Source: Bemisia tabaci
Lineage: Eukaryota; Arthropoda; Insecta; Hemiptera; Aleyrodidae
DNA: 64,000 nucleotides
Reading direction: 5' to 3'
Assembly (NCBI RefSeq): GCF_918797505.1
Contig: NC_092793.1
Span: forward strand, 44,132,243-44,196,242
A model generated the notes under the pieces. The model ran no database searches. It was given only the letters and a program-made list of their open reading frames with translations, and was not told where the DNA came from. The position numbers and the translations under genes are program-made. Shown piece after piece: positions 11,861 through 27,200 of this stretch. How positions within the stretch are numbered: the first letter of the stretch is position 1; each line of letters opens with the position of its first letter.

Positions 11861-14800
11861 CTGAAATCACATATAAAAAGGCAATTCTAGTAGTAAAATA
11901 TAGTTAAAATATCATAAAAATGAATAGCATACTGCTTAGCTTTAAAGTGAGAAAAGTCTATGAAGTTAATCCTTGCACTATGCTTTTGATTGATGATACA
12001 AGGAATTATTTGCACTCCATTGCAACCCTTCCCTTCAGAAGGACTTATTTCCTTTCATGCTCAATCATCTGAACTTGACTTTGTTTTTACACTGCAAACT
12101 TATCCAGTGTCGCGAGCTTTAGTGACATGTTACTCACAATCAGTCCTTCAAAATCTTCCTTCATTGATGGTCCTGTGTTAACCCTTGCGAATGCTGAAAT
12201 TTTCCATGAAATTGAGATGGCTGTTTTGGACTGACTGAACCCTTCGAGGATTGCTTTACATTTACTGCATTATTGACTCTTGTAAACCTTAAGATACCGA
12301 TTTTTAGATAACACTAGCCGCTGTGGCTCGCTTCGCTTGCCTTGCGTCTAACCAGAGACTCCGCCCCTTGGATCCCCTGTCACTTGCTTCGCAAGTGACT
12401 TACGGCTTGCAAGCGTCCAAACGAGCTGTATTCCGTACCATAAGTGCAAGAAGATTATAAAATAATGTAATCCAATGAGAATTCTTCTCTAAATAAAAAA
12501 GGAGGAAATAATTAAGAGGATGTTGCTAAAAATCCATTGATCAACTGACGTGACCGTAAAAGAACGTATCCGACAAAAGCAGATGAGGGATGGGCAACCT
12601 CTCAGAAGCGGCGAAATTTCGAAGTCTAATCAGTGTTGCTCTTGAGATACAGAATGCAGCTGAGTTGGCAGCATACGCGAGAAAACTGATTTTCAGAGCA
12701 ACTCAGGGTAAGCAGTTCAGTCCCCAAAACTCTTGTTCCCTACCTTTTCCCACGGTTTTCCTCTGCCTTTTAAGAAAGGTGGCAGTTGTAGGGATAAGAG
12801 GAGGGACGAACCTAAATTACAAACACTACCTTTAAAATTTACCTAATTTACCTAAAAGAATTATATTACAATGAATTAAGTTTCTTTGTAATATTACGTA
12901 ACGGAAACAGCGTCCAGCAAGTTTTACATGCAGCAGTAGTGATATGGATATTAGTGTTTCGTAAAATCATGTATTTTCACTCACTTGATTGCCATTCTGC
13001 TCAAAATTTCACCGTGAATAAAAAAATGTAAACTGTAATTACATTCATGGAATGATTAAAAAAAATAGCATGCTTGCTGTCTTAAAATTTTAAGGGTCAG
13101 ATTTAGGTAGGCGAGAGACAATGGGGCAGTCTCGGTATAGAGGGTTGCTGATAGACAAAAGGGCGGAAGAACCCATGTCATTGCGCTGCTTCAACAGGTT
13201 TATGGCACGCAGGCTACGGTCTTCTTTCTCAGACCGAGTCCGAGTTTGACCTTGGGCCTTGGGTGCGAGCCAGTGTAGTGTCTGTTACAACGGGAACTCA
13301 CGGCAATCCTCGGGAACTAATGGTCGAAGGGGGGTGGTTTGGCTTTCAGAGTGTCTCAGGCAAAAGAGGCTGAAAAATTTGGAAGTTTGGCAATTTTGCA
13401 AGCATCTGGAAGTCTAGAGTTTTTACCAGAATCAAGCGTCATTGGAATCTGTCCAGTAGAACTCTAGAAATACCGTCAAGTCACCTAACTTGGAACAGAC
13501 ACCTAACTTGGAACAGTTGGGGGAATTTTTCGTCTGCCGCTCGTGGCAGCACTGCTTCTCTCTGTTTGTTTGCCTTTGTGTGCAGATCTCACTGGCTATA
13601 GGTTAAGGCAGCAAACGAAGCAGCAGAATCCTCGTTGAATCCTGTTCCAAGTTGAGTGACTTGACGGTAAGCGTTACAAAGAAACCCCCAACGATTTCAT
13701 TTATATATGTTGCGGCCAATGCCGGTAATTTGACCAATGCCGACTTTGGCCGGCTAATTTGGCCAATGATGGCATTGACCGGCCAAAGATATCATACTAT
13801 TATTTCGTGTTGAGCCAACATTGACCGGCCAATGACGTTAGCGGCCATCCTGATTTGACCAATGTCAAATAAGTTGTTTCACTGGGGAGGAATGGGTGCA
13901 AGAAGAATGTTTGACCGTAATATGGCAGCTGATCTCTGAGCCCATCATAAGTAACGACTTCAATTCTAGGGCAAAAGTTGATCTTATCAATATGTAAAGT
14001 CAGAAAAAGAAAATATTATAAATGTAGTATGAACAATTAAGACCACTTGTCAATACATGTTGTGCCATTGAAAAGCAAGACAGCAGAGGAGGTAGTATAC
14101 AATTTTACAGACATTTTTACTTTAATGGAGGCTCCAGGGATCTTGCACAGTGACAATGGACGAGAATTCATCAACCAAGTTCTCCGAAATTTTAAAGAAA
14201 AGTGGCCCTCTAAGAAGCTTGTAAACGGAAAGCCGCGCCATAGCCAGGAGGTGTGGAGCTTGAGAAGGAAGCAACCGAAGCTACAAGCGAATCAACAGAG
14301 GCAGTAACTGGAGCAATCCCAGCAATGGAGACCGTACTCCAACAAATCACAGAAGAAGATCCTCGTTTATTCAGCAATTACATGAAAATGTCAAAGTCAT
14401 TACAGGCACACGATCTGCTGCGAAAAAGGACCTAGAAATTCAAGCAGACCGAATGAAAGAAATTCCAAATGCTAAATTTACTCCTGTTCCTGTTGGGAAG
14501 ACAGTATCCATCCCAAAGCCTGATGTCGATCGTGAAAAACTGATTTTCGTCATGTCTTAGCAGTAGTCATCGAAATCCAAGACAATTTTTTATGCTTGGT
14601 ACCCCTAATGCTCAAGGAATTATACAAGATCTGTAATCCCACGACAATTCACTCCATGTGATAAAGACCTCGTCTCGATTTCCGACTTTCTCCATGAGGA
14701 GAAAAGTCTCGATCTTATTGTGACCAGCAGCTCAGTTACAGGAGGTCAAGGATTCCAGAGATGTAACTGCCGGCAGAAATGTGCAACAAAGAGGTGTTCG

Positions 14801-15156
14801 TGCCGCGCTCCGAGGGTCCTTCGTAACTCTAGGTGCCACAACAGCGAGTCTTGCACCAACAAGTAAGGTAAGACATTACAAACCTTATTTTTCCCGTTTC
14901 CGAACACATGGCCCAAACGCGGTTGGCCAATGTCGATTTTAACGAGACTGGCCAGCCATTGTCATCAATGGCCGCGTGTTTCGGCCAATGATACGATTGA
15001 CCGGTCAATAACGTCATCGCCCGGCCGTTATGGCCTAAGTCGTCATTGGCCGGTTACCGGCATTGTGTGAGGGGAGTGGTTGTTGGGTTTTTGGATAAAG
15101 ATGTACACTGGGGCAACTGACACATATTGTAGATTGTATTCAATAAGTTGCATTTG

Positions 15157-15215
<59 letters not shown>

Positions 15216-15229
15216 CCACACACACACAC

Positions 15230-15265
<36 letters not shown>

Positions 15266-18200
15266 GCATATAGCAGTTTTTTACGAGGTATCCGTCAATA
15301 ATATTTTTTGTATGAATTTTTCCATACTAGCGAGAACCTCATTTGAGGAGAGTTGGGTGTGGGTAAAGAAATCGGGCCTGTTGTCAGCGCCACTAGCGGT
15401 GTCACGCTTGTTAGCGATCGTCAGGTGTGCATAGACAGCCAGTCCCGATTTGAAGCTCGAACACTCTGAAATACAAATCTGAAATCTGCTCTCCGTGCAA
15501 ATCAGAATCAGAGAGTATAGAAGGTTAGAGGCCCGACTCAATGCTAGGTAATTGAAACAGAAGCGCTCGCAGCGCGCTCGCTGGCAACGTACGCAACTAC
15601 TATTTTCTATTGTTTTCCAGTGACTAGCGGCGGGTATGTTGCTGCCGGACCACCTCCGCGTAGGCAATTTTTTATACACCGTCCGTCCGCAACTCTCGCT
15701 TAGCCAATCAGCGCAGTGGTATGGGATTCCGCTCGCCGCGTACTCTCGCGCCAACGTACGCAACTGCTTGCTCACGGCTTCAACTTCTGTTTCAATTCTT
15801 CCCTATCCAGTCGGGCCTCTAACCTTCTATACTTTCTGATCAGAATGCCAAACTCCGGCGGGAGCCACACCAGCAGCGCGGCTCACGCCCTCTACCGTTA
15901 AGGACCAGATACACCTGCGAGTAGCAAGCGCGTGTAAAATGTTACGTGCGGGTCCAGGGCCGTGGAAGGGGAATACGGATCTTTTGCCGTGGAGGGGAAT
16001 AGGGGTCTTTTGCCGTGGAGGGGAATACGGGTCTTTTGCCGTGGAGGAATACGGGTCTATGCCGTGGAAGGAAAGGGGCCAACGCTGAGATCTGGACGAG
16101 CTGTCTTTCTGAAATTCGGATCAATACTGTGTGTCCGGTCTATGTCCCGGCCACTATTTATAGTCGATCGCCGACTCCCCACCAGGCTGGTTTGCACAAC
16201 TTTGCAATAGGGAACCGAGCGATCGAACTGTAACCAGTGGCCAAAGTTGGAACTGCTTTGAGCGGGCGCATCGGCACGCCACGCGCATCATTGAGATGGT
16301 GTATACGAGTGCCGCGCCGGCACAATTGGGCGTAACATATAGATTGGTTTTTCAATACTTCATAATTTTTTATCAACGGTTTTGTAAATACCCATATACT
16401 CCATGATGCATATGAAAATGTACTTTTTCGTCTGACATATTCTGAGGGTACTGGGCTATTGGATGGAGACAAACAAACAAATGAAAAAGGCTTGCTTGCA
16501 CTCCTTTTCCCACCTAAAAAGTTCCTGATTATCTCTCTTTTCAGAGAAAATTGCTTTATTGAATTTCATATTCTAATCAAATAGTTTTGAACTAAGATTC
16601 AGAGAAGGAGTAATACTGCTTCCCCTGAAAAGTCTTCTCCTTCCCACATTCACCTCATACTAATTTGGGCCTAAAAACCTGTTGGAAATTACTTTTAATA
16701 CAATGGTGCCAGCATAATAAATCTTCATTGTGGCTCGCAAAGCCACATTTTACATAAATTGAAAAAGTTCATAAACGCTCATCCTCGTACCTGCAAATTT
16801 AAATCCCTATAAATCATTTTTTACAGGTGCATCTGTTCTAAAAAAAATTCCTCAGCAAAATCCTCTTTGACTTGAGGATAACAAAATGCACCACATTGAA
16901 ACCTTAAAACGCGATTTTTTTAGAACTTAAAAACTTGACATTCGCTATTGTTACAGCTATGGCCTCATGCATAATTTTACTGAATAAAAAAAATACTCTA
17001 AGAGAAGTATTCCTTTTCTGCTCCTTACACACCATTTTACAGAGGCAGAGGCTGACTTATACAATTTTACTTCAGCTACTTAGAAAATAAAGTGACGGTC
17101 CGGACCATTTCATAAAATATCTCAAGTCCAATATTTTGGTCAAAGGACGAAAGCTAAATAAATCAAATTTCAAAACGAAAGACGAAAAATTAATAATTCA
17201 ATCGAGGAGCTTGGAGGACAAGACACACAAGTGCAGTTTTTGAAAAATTTGAGGTATTCATGAACTCAACTAAAAATAGTTTGAAATTATATTCTGTGAA
17301 AAATTCACAACTAAAATCGAACTTTAGAGCATCAAAAAGTGAATTTAAACTTCCTTTCTACCATCAGGTTCTACGTAATCTTGAATCCATGCGCCTTGTC
17401 GTCCAAGCCCTTTCTCTTAGTTATGGAAAAAAAGAGTGAAAATTTTCCTGCCTCTGATCAATCTAAATGATAAATAGATCAAAGATTGTTTGGTAAATTG
17501 AGGTTTGATCTGACGGCAACATCAGAGACTCATGAACACATACATGCAAGATCGACCATTATGATCAATATATATGTCCGTAGTCCCTGTGTCAAAAAAG
17601 GAACAAAAAACAAATGCACTTACTAAGCGGCTGATGGTTGCCCTCCTGTTGGTGGAATGCATATTTTTCATTTCTTGTTGAGCTTGTAAATATTTTTCAC
17701 TCAAGTGCCAAATCTGTGAACTCAAGTCCTTGATACACTCTTGATCTTTGGAAATCTAAAACAAATTTTTAAGACAAAATTTACCATCACTTCTTTGCAT
17801 GGCAAAACGGTATATTTCGACATTTCATCAAATGAATGAAGCAATTTTCAGAAGTCTTCTGCAGATGAAAGAAATAGCATAACGCAAATCTACCAGGTCA
17901 GAAGTTTCCCTAGTCTCCCATTGCAGGTACTACACAAAGTTCTTTTCCATGTAAAAGCTGACAAAAATATGTTTAAAAGATTTAATGGAACAGTGGGACG
18001 ATTATAAAAAGGACCATGTTGAGATACTCGACACCCCCAAGGCTATTTTTCAATTTCATCATGAAAATCCTGGTATTTGTACCTTTTCACAGAAAATCCG
18101 TAAATTTTCCATTCTGACCTCCTATATCAGTGCTTTTTCACCTCACAGTAGACACCCAGCCATTGATGCTAACATTTTTCAGTTTGAGGACTAAGTTGGT

Positions 18201-21200
18201 CAAAAACTAATAATGTACTGCACCAGTGTCAAATTTTTAAACTGGTGTACACTCATTGGCTAAATTTTCAACTTACTACGAATCATGTCATAAACTGTTG
18301 AAAAGAGGAATTCTCTTGCTCAATTTGTTGTTGTATGCATCTTAAAGTTTCTGATACTTCTAGGGGCACTTTTTGATTCATAATTATTTATGGTTCTCAA
18401 AAAACTGCTCTGAAGTGGGGTTCAATTCACAGCCATAGTGAGTAAAGAGAGAAAGTGATTTTGTGGAGTATTTTCACGATTCTAACTTTAACAATTTATC
18501 TAACTCCATCCCCTGCATTGCACAGTACTTGTACATCATGCTACAAGATCGTAATTATATTACTCAAAATGACAAGTTGAATTGTAGGATGCTGCCTCAG
18601 TTTCACCTAACAGTTGTATTTGCCAAAAGTGATGTAATCGCAGTTAGTGTTTTTACTTACTTTTTCTTTGTACATTGTCAATTTCTCATTTGTTTCCTTT
18701 TCTTGCTCATCCATTTTGTCATGATAGTGCTTACTCTGAACGTTTCAAAACAAGAAACAAAGAAAAGAATTATTAGCTACAAAGTCAAATCTTTACGGGG
18801 ACTTTTCACTGCTGAATTAAGATTACTCCTTGAAGTCTGTCACAAATCATCTGCTGAGCATCACCATGTGTCAAAATCTCATCACTTTGTCATCAATCTA
18901 CTTGTCAGCTGCCTGATGGTTGAAATTGATAGACAAAGTGACAGAAGGAAAAGACTAAGTTAAAATGGACTACATTTTGCCGTTTGGTACAACAATCTCC
19001 AACTTAATTCAGAGGCAACAAGTGCGCCATTAATTTCCCTACGCACATAAAAGCTTTCACTGATGAGCCCAAAATCGTAATACCGAATTGCAAAGGAAGT
19101 CTAAATGGAGCGATCGTATTGGTGGAAGCGGGTGGTTGCTATAGACAAACGAGATGAACGCTGACTAATCGACCGCAACCCTAAAGAGACCTTATAGTTC
19201 GTTCATCATTTTCCTCTTAAGTCTACAAGAATCACCCGTTTTAACCAATGGAGTCGTTCCATTTTCACTTCAACTTCATAGTCTGTTATTTTCAATAATG
19301 AACAAGAAATCGGAGATAAGGAAAGTAGCTCTCCTCCTTTCTCTCCTAGGTCAGGAAACCCTGAATATATTTACTTCTTTTAATGTTGATGTATCATGGA
19401 ACATCATAAGTTCTTAGCAAGCCGATAAAAGGTCAATAAGTCCATTGATGATTTTGTTACATCTCTAAATAACCTGGGCTTTACCTGTGTGCTTGACATT
19501 TTAGCTAATGACCTTGTCAATGAGTTCTTCCATTTAATGTAAATTTTAATGCCGATGCCATGTTCAGTTTATTACTTATTCAAGCAGATCAACTTGCAGT
19601 TTTCTGTGCCTACCAGTGTCCTTGAAACAATTTAATTACTTATCCATAAATAGTATTCCTACAATAATTTCGATATAATTCATTATGTTGCTGACTGGGA
19701 TTTGACATGCTTAATGCTGCAGATGCAGACCTGAAGCATCATTTTCAAATAACGCGCAATACCAATAGAGCAATCATGGTTATACTTTACACTCCTTTTC
19801 AATATATATCAATTACGGAAATTCCTAAAATATGATCGTCCAATGGGTTGGAAAAAAGTTGGCTGAAAAGTTTATTTTGGAAAACACTAGGTTCGATTAT
19901 TTGATCAAATTAATTATTGTAAAATATATCTATTATTACTGACCATGTACTGTTTAATTTTGATGAGTTGACCTTCATAGTCTTCCTTGACCTGTTTCAT
20001 ACGCTCTTTCCATTTTAATTCGTACTTTTGGCTCGCATCCCTATACTCCTCCACTTGCTTTGATAGAACTTCATTTGTATCTGTCAGTTCAGTCCGTTGT
20101 CTGCAGAAAAAAAATCACAATGTAGGATGATTTGGTCACCACATTACTATGCACCGGCCAGGAGGCTGATTATCGAAATTTATAGACAAAGCGATAGATA
20201 GAGAAGACAAATAGAAAATGGAGGGATCTTATTGGCTGAAAAGTGTTCAAAAAATCAGTTTCACAATTTTGTTATATGGTTATTTTTCTTTCATTTCTTT
20301 TTTTATAAAGACTGGTAGTTTATTGAATTTCTTGTGTGGTAAAGTTAGTATACAAGTATGTGTTTTGAAAGATAGGTTGTTCATCTCTCTGGTAACATAT
20401 TTTCTGTCCGTTTCGTAATTATAAAGGAAGAGTTGCAGTTTTTATTAGATGTTTTATCATTTCAAGCTTCCACAAGCTTTCAAGAGTTAATATTTTTAAT
20501 TCGTCAAACAGTAAATCTGGAAGATAGATGGGAGGTTTCTTAGAAATTATTTTCATCAGATATTTTTTACTTACATATAGTGGGTCAAAATAAGTTTTCT
20601 ATGCTCCACCCCAGGCTGCAAACCAGTACAGCATTACTGACTGGGCCAATGCATAGTACACTGTTTTTAGTAGATTTAAATTAGCAAAGCACGCTATTTT
20701 CTTATAAAAGTAGGCAAGCATCCTAAGTCTTTTGTTAACATGTTCAGTGTGTGTACATCCCATCGCAGGTACTGGTTAACAAAAACTACTAGGTATTTGG
20801 CATGTGAAACTTTCTCTAGTTTTCCACAAGTTTTCCATTCATTTTTAATACAACTTTCTAAATTGTTAGTGTAGTTGTGGCTCTTAACTATCATTGAGGT
20901 ATCAATTTGTCCAGCTGCATCAGCAGAGAAGGGTAGGTAACATGTTTTCGAGATATTTATCTTTAAATAGTTCTCTTTTAACCAATAGTGTATTTTCGAA
21001 ATTTCTTCCCAGGCTAATCTAAGAGCTTCTTCCCAGTTATCAGCGGAGACTAAGAGTGTTGTATCATCCGCAAAAATCATAATTTTTCCTTGAATTCGTA
21101 GTTCACATAATTAATTGACATACATTAAAAAGAGAAGGGGTGAAAGGACTGTGCCCTGAGGTAGACCACTCGCATAACTCATTATATCACTTTCAGAATC

Positions 21201-24200
21201 TTTAATTTTGACGGTTTGTTTTCTGTCACTGAGGTAATTTTTAAATCATTTCAGTGACTTCTCTCGTAGACCAATTGATTACAATCTGACCAGCAGCTTT
21301 GAGTTTGTGACATAGTCAAAGGCTTTTTCAATATCTAACGGTATTCAGATGGGTTTTTTTACTTTTATCAAGTTCTTCTACGATAGCACTTAGTAGATTT
21401 AGGTACTACTGCGTTTTGGGTACGTATCCCCTCTATATCCATATTGGTTATTTTATAAAAGTTTAAATGTATCTAAAAAGTTGCTGAATCTCTTTTTGAC
21501 TATCTTCTCTGATACCTTGGCCAGATTTGAGATTAAAGAAATGGGTCTAAAGTTTGAAACCATGTTTGGATCACCTTTTTTGTAGAGGGGAATGACATTG
21601 CCTATTTCAAATTTGACAGGGAAAATATCCTTTTCCAGGCTTTCGTTAAAAATATGCGTCAGCAGCTTTGAGATAAGGCAGGCTATGTGCTTTAATAGCT
21701 CAGATGAATACCCGTCCCATCCTGCCTCCCCCTCCCCCTTTAGGAAATCGATGAAAAATTGTACTTCTGGAGCTGTAGTTGGACTCAACAGTAAGAAATT
21801 GCTTGGGCACTTTCTCTTGTTATTTAGCCTGAATTTTTTTGTGGAAATATATTGCCCAGTGCAAGCTGCAGCTGTTTTTGAGCTTATTGATGTGAAATGG
21901 TGATTGAAAACATTACATGTGAATCACTAAATACAAAAAGGGCACATGTCCAGAAAACTAAATTGTTCAGGAGACACAAAAAACTGTTTATTTCGTGGTA
22001 GATATATTTTGGAAAGTTGTTATGTTTAAAATTGGATTCTATACGGCAGCCTGCGTATAATGATGGTTTGTTTATCTGAAAATATTAGTAACTAGCCTAT
22101 TGGTAGCCATTTAAAAAGTTTGGACTTGTGCCTTTTTTGTATTTAATGGGCTAAGATGACAGGTTTAAGCAGTTAATTACTAATTTAAACCAATTTTTTT
22201 TTACAAAATGCTTATTTTCAAGTTTCTAGCTGACAAGAGAGACAAGAGATACAAAATATCTTAAATGCTGCTCTTCTTGCCTACCATGGATTCGCTCTTT
22301 TTGAGTCTCACTAGTTTCCGTGGTTATCAAAAAAATGTCTGGCCAGAACTTTTTAAATTCAGAGGGGATGTAAAGATCCAGACCTGCCATCTTCTTATCA
22401 ACAATGGGAACAACCCCGTGTACAAGTGTTTTGTGGGTAAACAAAGTGGCATTTCATTTGATTTTCTCAGTTTGAAAGTCAAAGTCGCACAAGTCCCGAA
22501 ATACACTCAGAAACCTTTGAGACCATGAAGTTCTCAGTCGTGCATTCAAATTGATGATAGGTGAAAATTATAAATGTATCCACCACTGGTCTACCTAAAT
22601 GCCTACCACTCTGCTTTCTCGGGACTTGACCTGCTTAAAATAGTATTCTTTGAACCATCCTTAGAAGTCAAACATTATGGCCTGATCAACTAAAAAAACC
22701 CAAAGTTTCCCGACAATTTTTGAAGCCTTGAGAATTAAATCAACGTATTGATCAATACTATACAGTCTTTCTATTCTCCTGAGCTTACGTTTTATAAGCC
22801 CAAATGCCCAGTTGCAAGGGAGTTACCTACGAATGCCCACGTTGAGAAAAGAATAATTTTAGCGTCTTAATTTTCTTTGTTTCAACCAAGGACATTAAAG
22901 CACGTATGAGAGCGTGGTTTTTGTTTTGACCCCCGCAATTATCACAAAATATATGCAATTCATCAATTTCTTCAATATCAGCACCAGTAAAATGTTCAAT
23001 ATAGTGGATAACAAAAGATATCACATCATCTGGGGTCTTGCAGGCAGTTGTTTCATGATGAACATACAACATAATGGTGTTGTCTCTTAAATTATGAATT
23101 TCAAAAGTGTTAATAGAGAGCTGACGAAAACAGTATATGTTTCTTGTATTGGAAAACACATGGTAGAATCAGATTCTGAAAGTTATAGGTTATGTTTCCA
23201 CACCAGCTAGTCCGCGCACAAAGATTCAAAAAGGGCACATGTCCTGGACATGTGCCCTTTTCGAATTTAGTTATTTTTCGCAGCTGTTTTTAACGTATTT
23301 AAAAGCCGCGGACAAGCACCTTTTTTTGACACAAGATGCGTTTATCGATGAGGAATAAGAATCCGCTCCTAACTCAATTTCGCCAAAAATTGGACTTGTG
23401 CCCTTTTAGTATTTAGTGATTCATATATTTTTAGCATCTTTAGCAAAAGAGAGCTCTCTTTCGTCCCCACTTAATGTCCAAACACTGATACTGATTGTAC
23501 TGATTGTACTGATGGTATCTGTGTTTTCGTTTTTAGTTTCAGGGATTCTGAAGTTACGCAGCACATTTCTACGATAATACTGTTGTAACTCGTCGAGTTT
23601 GTGATTAAATTCGTATTTTACTTTCGCTATTTCAATGATTTACGTAATTTTTATGTTTTCGAGCAATGGTTCGGAAACTCTTTTAGAAACTTCACTCGCG
23701 AGTTTATCGATTATGGTTTTACTGTGAAGGCGTTTCAACACAACCGACTCGATTTCCTTCACCAAATTATCTATATGGAAGCTCTGGAAACCGGGACTAG
23801 CAGTTAAGGACTGTCTACCGTTATTTGAAGCGGGAAAATTAGTGGTTTTCATATTTTTACAAGCTGACGATCTGGATCCACTCGTTTTGAGAACTGTTGG
23901 ACGACAACACTACCGCGGGGCCACAGGCGAACACGTCTTACTCTCGCAACATCTGACTAAAGCTGACAAAGCAATTATTTCCCTCCAATGTTTCATAATA
24001 AAGAAGAGGAAGAAGTGAAAATGTTGTGCACCGCACAGAACTTTGATCTATCGAAGTAGCCTGAACAACAAAGTATCTGATGTTATTCTCAAAATTTTCT
24101 CTGTGCTGCACATAATCGTTTAAGTATCAAAATTACTTGAACTACACAACATTTTCTGTAAAGCACTCAAGTATTTGACATTATCTATATGACACTTTGA

Positions 24201-27200
24201 TATTTTTCGGTGCAGGACTCATTATCTGTGTTACGTGCGCCTTTTATGCTTGGTCTGCAACGGCGTTTCCTGCGGTAGAAGTAACACAGGGTGGACCAAA
24301 CATGAAGGGGAATCAAAGAGCACAGTCAATGGTTAAATGACCTCTACCAGGTCTTACACCTCTGTTACCTTATGAGAGAAATCTCAGCTCAAAAATGGGT
24401 GGAATTGAGGCAACTACGAATAATTACCCGCTGAGTAATGAATAATTACCCTATAAATCTAAATTTGGAGAATAGACAAATACAGGTAATAGTTGTATAT
24501 CCGTAATTTATACATAAAAAAAAACAATGAACAATAAGAAAAAAACAACTGAGATTAATGAGAAGTTGATTTTCTTACCTTTCAAGATCATCTAATAATT
24601 TGCTGTAGGCTTCCTTCAATTCAGTATTCTCATTTTCCAATTCCCTGATTCTTTCCATAACACCTTCGAGCTCATCCAAAGTCTTTGAATTTTCGGCTGT
24701 CCTTAAATCATTTATTCTATTTATAGCCTGAATATCTGTTGACCTTTTGCTCAGTTCAGTTTTCAAGTCATTGTTTTCTTTGGTGAGATCTTTAAAGGAG
24801 TTCTCCATTTGGTGGAACTCTCCTTTCATGTTGGTAACAACCTGGTTGTTGTTTTCCGCAAACTCCACGAATTTTGACTTCAAGGACTTCATATCTTCTT
24901 CAAGATTCTTTGCTGTTTCTGAACTCATTTTGAGTTCTTTTGTCTTTTCACTTAGACACTTTTCTAGTTCAACTATTTTTTTATTGAGCTGCTGACTTCT
25001 GTTTTGCTCATTTTCTTGATTCAACTTCATTGTCAAAATCTCCGCACGTTTTTCTTCAACGTCTCGTTTTAAGGTATCAACAAGCTGTAAGGTATTGTCC
25101 AATTCACAGCGTATTTGAGCGGTCTCTTCATTCCATTGAAGTAATTTCATTTTTTCATTTTCTTCTGCTCTAGAATAGGTGCTTCTTAAATTGTTCAACT
25201 CATTATTTAACTTCTGAATCATTTTTTTGCTGTCATTGAGATCTTTGAAGGTTTCTCCCAGAGAGAACTCAAGTTCGTGTAAGTTCGCACTCAGATGTTG
25301 CTTCTGCTTACATTCATAATCACACTTAGAAATGGTGGTGACAAGCTGTGAAGTTTTGGCTTCAAGCTCTTGCTTCAAAGTTTCCTCCAACTTACTCCTC
25401 TCTTCTAAACTAATAGTAAGCTGCGACTTTTCTTGTTCTAAACTTAAAAGCATTGACTTTTGACTGGTCAATTCTTGTGTGGCTTCGGCAAGGGCTTTTT
25501 TTGTAACAGTCATCATTTGCGACATTTCAGAGAGGGAAATTTCAAAGCAAGTCAATTTCTCATGAAGTTCTTTGTTTACACAACGCTCATTTGCAAGATC
25601 TAATTGAATGGCTAAAACTTCATTTTGTTTTTTTCGGATTCCTTCTTGTAGCAAGGTGGTTTGCTCACCCGCTTCACCTATACTAGTTTGAAGCCTCAGG
25701 ACTAGATTTTCCAATTCACTCTTCTGTTCTTCAAGCTTTGAACAGTTTGCAATTGAATCTGTAATTTTTTGACAAAGTTTGCTTTGCATATCTTTATTAT
25801 CACGGATAGCTTTCCCTTTTTCTGAGAGAGAGAATTCTAACTCTATTACTTTTTTGCTGAGACATTGATTTTGTTCCCGTTCATATTCTTGGACTGATTC
25901 AATGGACAAGAGCTTATCTTGTAAGTTCTGGAGTCTTGATTGTAAAGTGTTGATCAGTTCCGTAACTTCCTTAAAATCGAGTTTAAGGGATGCTATTTCG
26001 CCCATGAATTGAGCTTCTCTTGCAAGAAAATCCATTTTGGCCTCAGATTGAGCCGACTTTAATTTTTTAAACTCTTCGTCTAGCTTAGAGATGATGTCTT
26101 CTTTCTCGGAAAGGTTATTGTCAAACAGAAATTCTGCTTTAAGGAAGTCTTCACGGAGAGCTTGATTTCGACCAAGTTCTTTTTCGTAATCATGACGGAA
26201 GTTGCATAATTCTTTGGACTTGGAGTCAAGGTGTCCCTGAAGGGTATTACATTTTTCTGCTAATTTTGCTACATCCGATTGAAGTTTCGTGATTTCTTCT
26301 TTCAGCTGGTTTTCCTCTCTCTTCTTCTCATCCTCTAAAGTTGAAAAAGCGGATTGCAATGCAATTAGTTTTTCATGTTCATTTCTGCAAGTTTCATCAC
26401 TTACAGTGATCATCTTTGACAAATCAGAGAGGGACCGCTCCAGGTTAATCTGTCTTTTTTCAAGTTGCTCATTTTTGCATGACTCTTCTTCATACTTTGA
26501 TTTAAAATTCAAAAGCTCTACTTCTTTCCCTTGAATGTCCAGAGACAAGGTACAATTGTCTTCAGACAGCTTCCTATTTAGGTCTTCAAGTTTAAGGATT
26601 TCTTCGATCCGCTGAGTTTCCATCTCTTGTAAAGTCTCTTTCAACTGCACATTTTCCGTTTTCAGATGGCTCAATTCTTCTTCTAGTCTCAAAAGAGCAC
26701 CATTATTGTCTGATAGTAATTTCATCTTTTCAGACAGGAGGGAGTCATATTCAGCAATCTTGTTACTGAGGTTTTTGCTATGACAAAGTTCTTTTTCAAG
26801 ATTTAGATTTACGTCAAATAGACGAACTCCACTTTCTTTAGTCTCTTGGCGTAGAGCTTCATTTTGTTTTAGTAATTCATCACAATCGCTCTGAAGTTTC
26901 TTACGATCTTCCATCCATAGAATTTGTTTTTGTTTTCTTTCTTCTTCCAACAACGAAATAGTATGCTGAGCTTCAGACCTTGTTTCTTCTAACCTTCTAA
27001 TAATATCTTTGCTTTCAGCAATTTCAATGGACTTCTGATTCAGAGAAAATTCAACTCGTGTGAGATTCCTTTCTAAGCACTGATTGCGACTATTTTCACT
27101 TTCGCACACCAATCTTAAAGCACCAAGTTCAGCCTGTTTTTCGTCCAGAGAATTTTGAAGATCCTTTTTCTCTTTGAACACCTTGGCTAAATCATTTCCT

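Noticed and set aside
15080..15301. Thr-His and Cys-Val repeat open frames
   Set aside because: They are translations of the CA microsatellite and exist on both strands.
18463..18963. 166-codon plus-strand open frame
   Set aside because: It overlaps exon 7 on the opposite strand, is low in complexity and has no motif.
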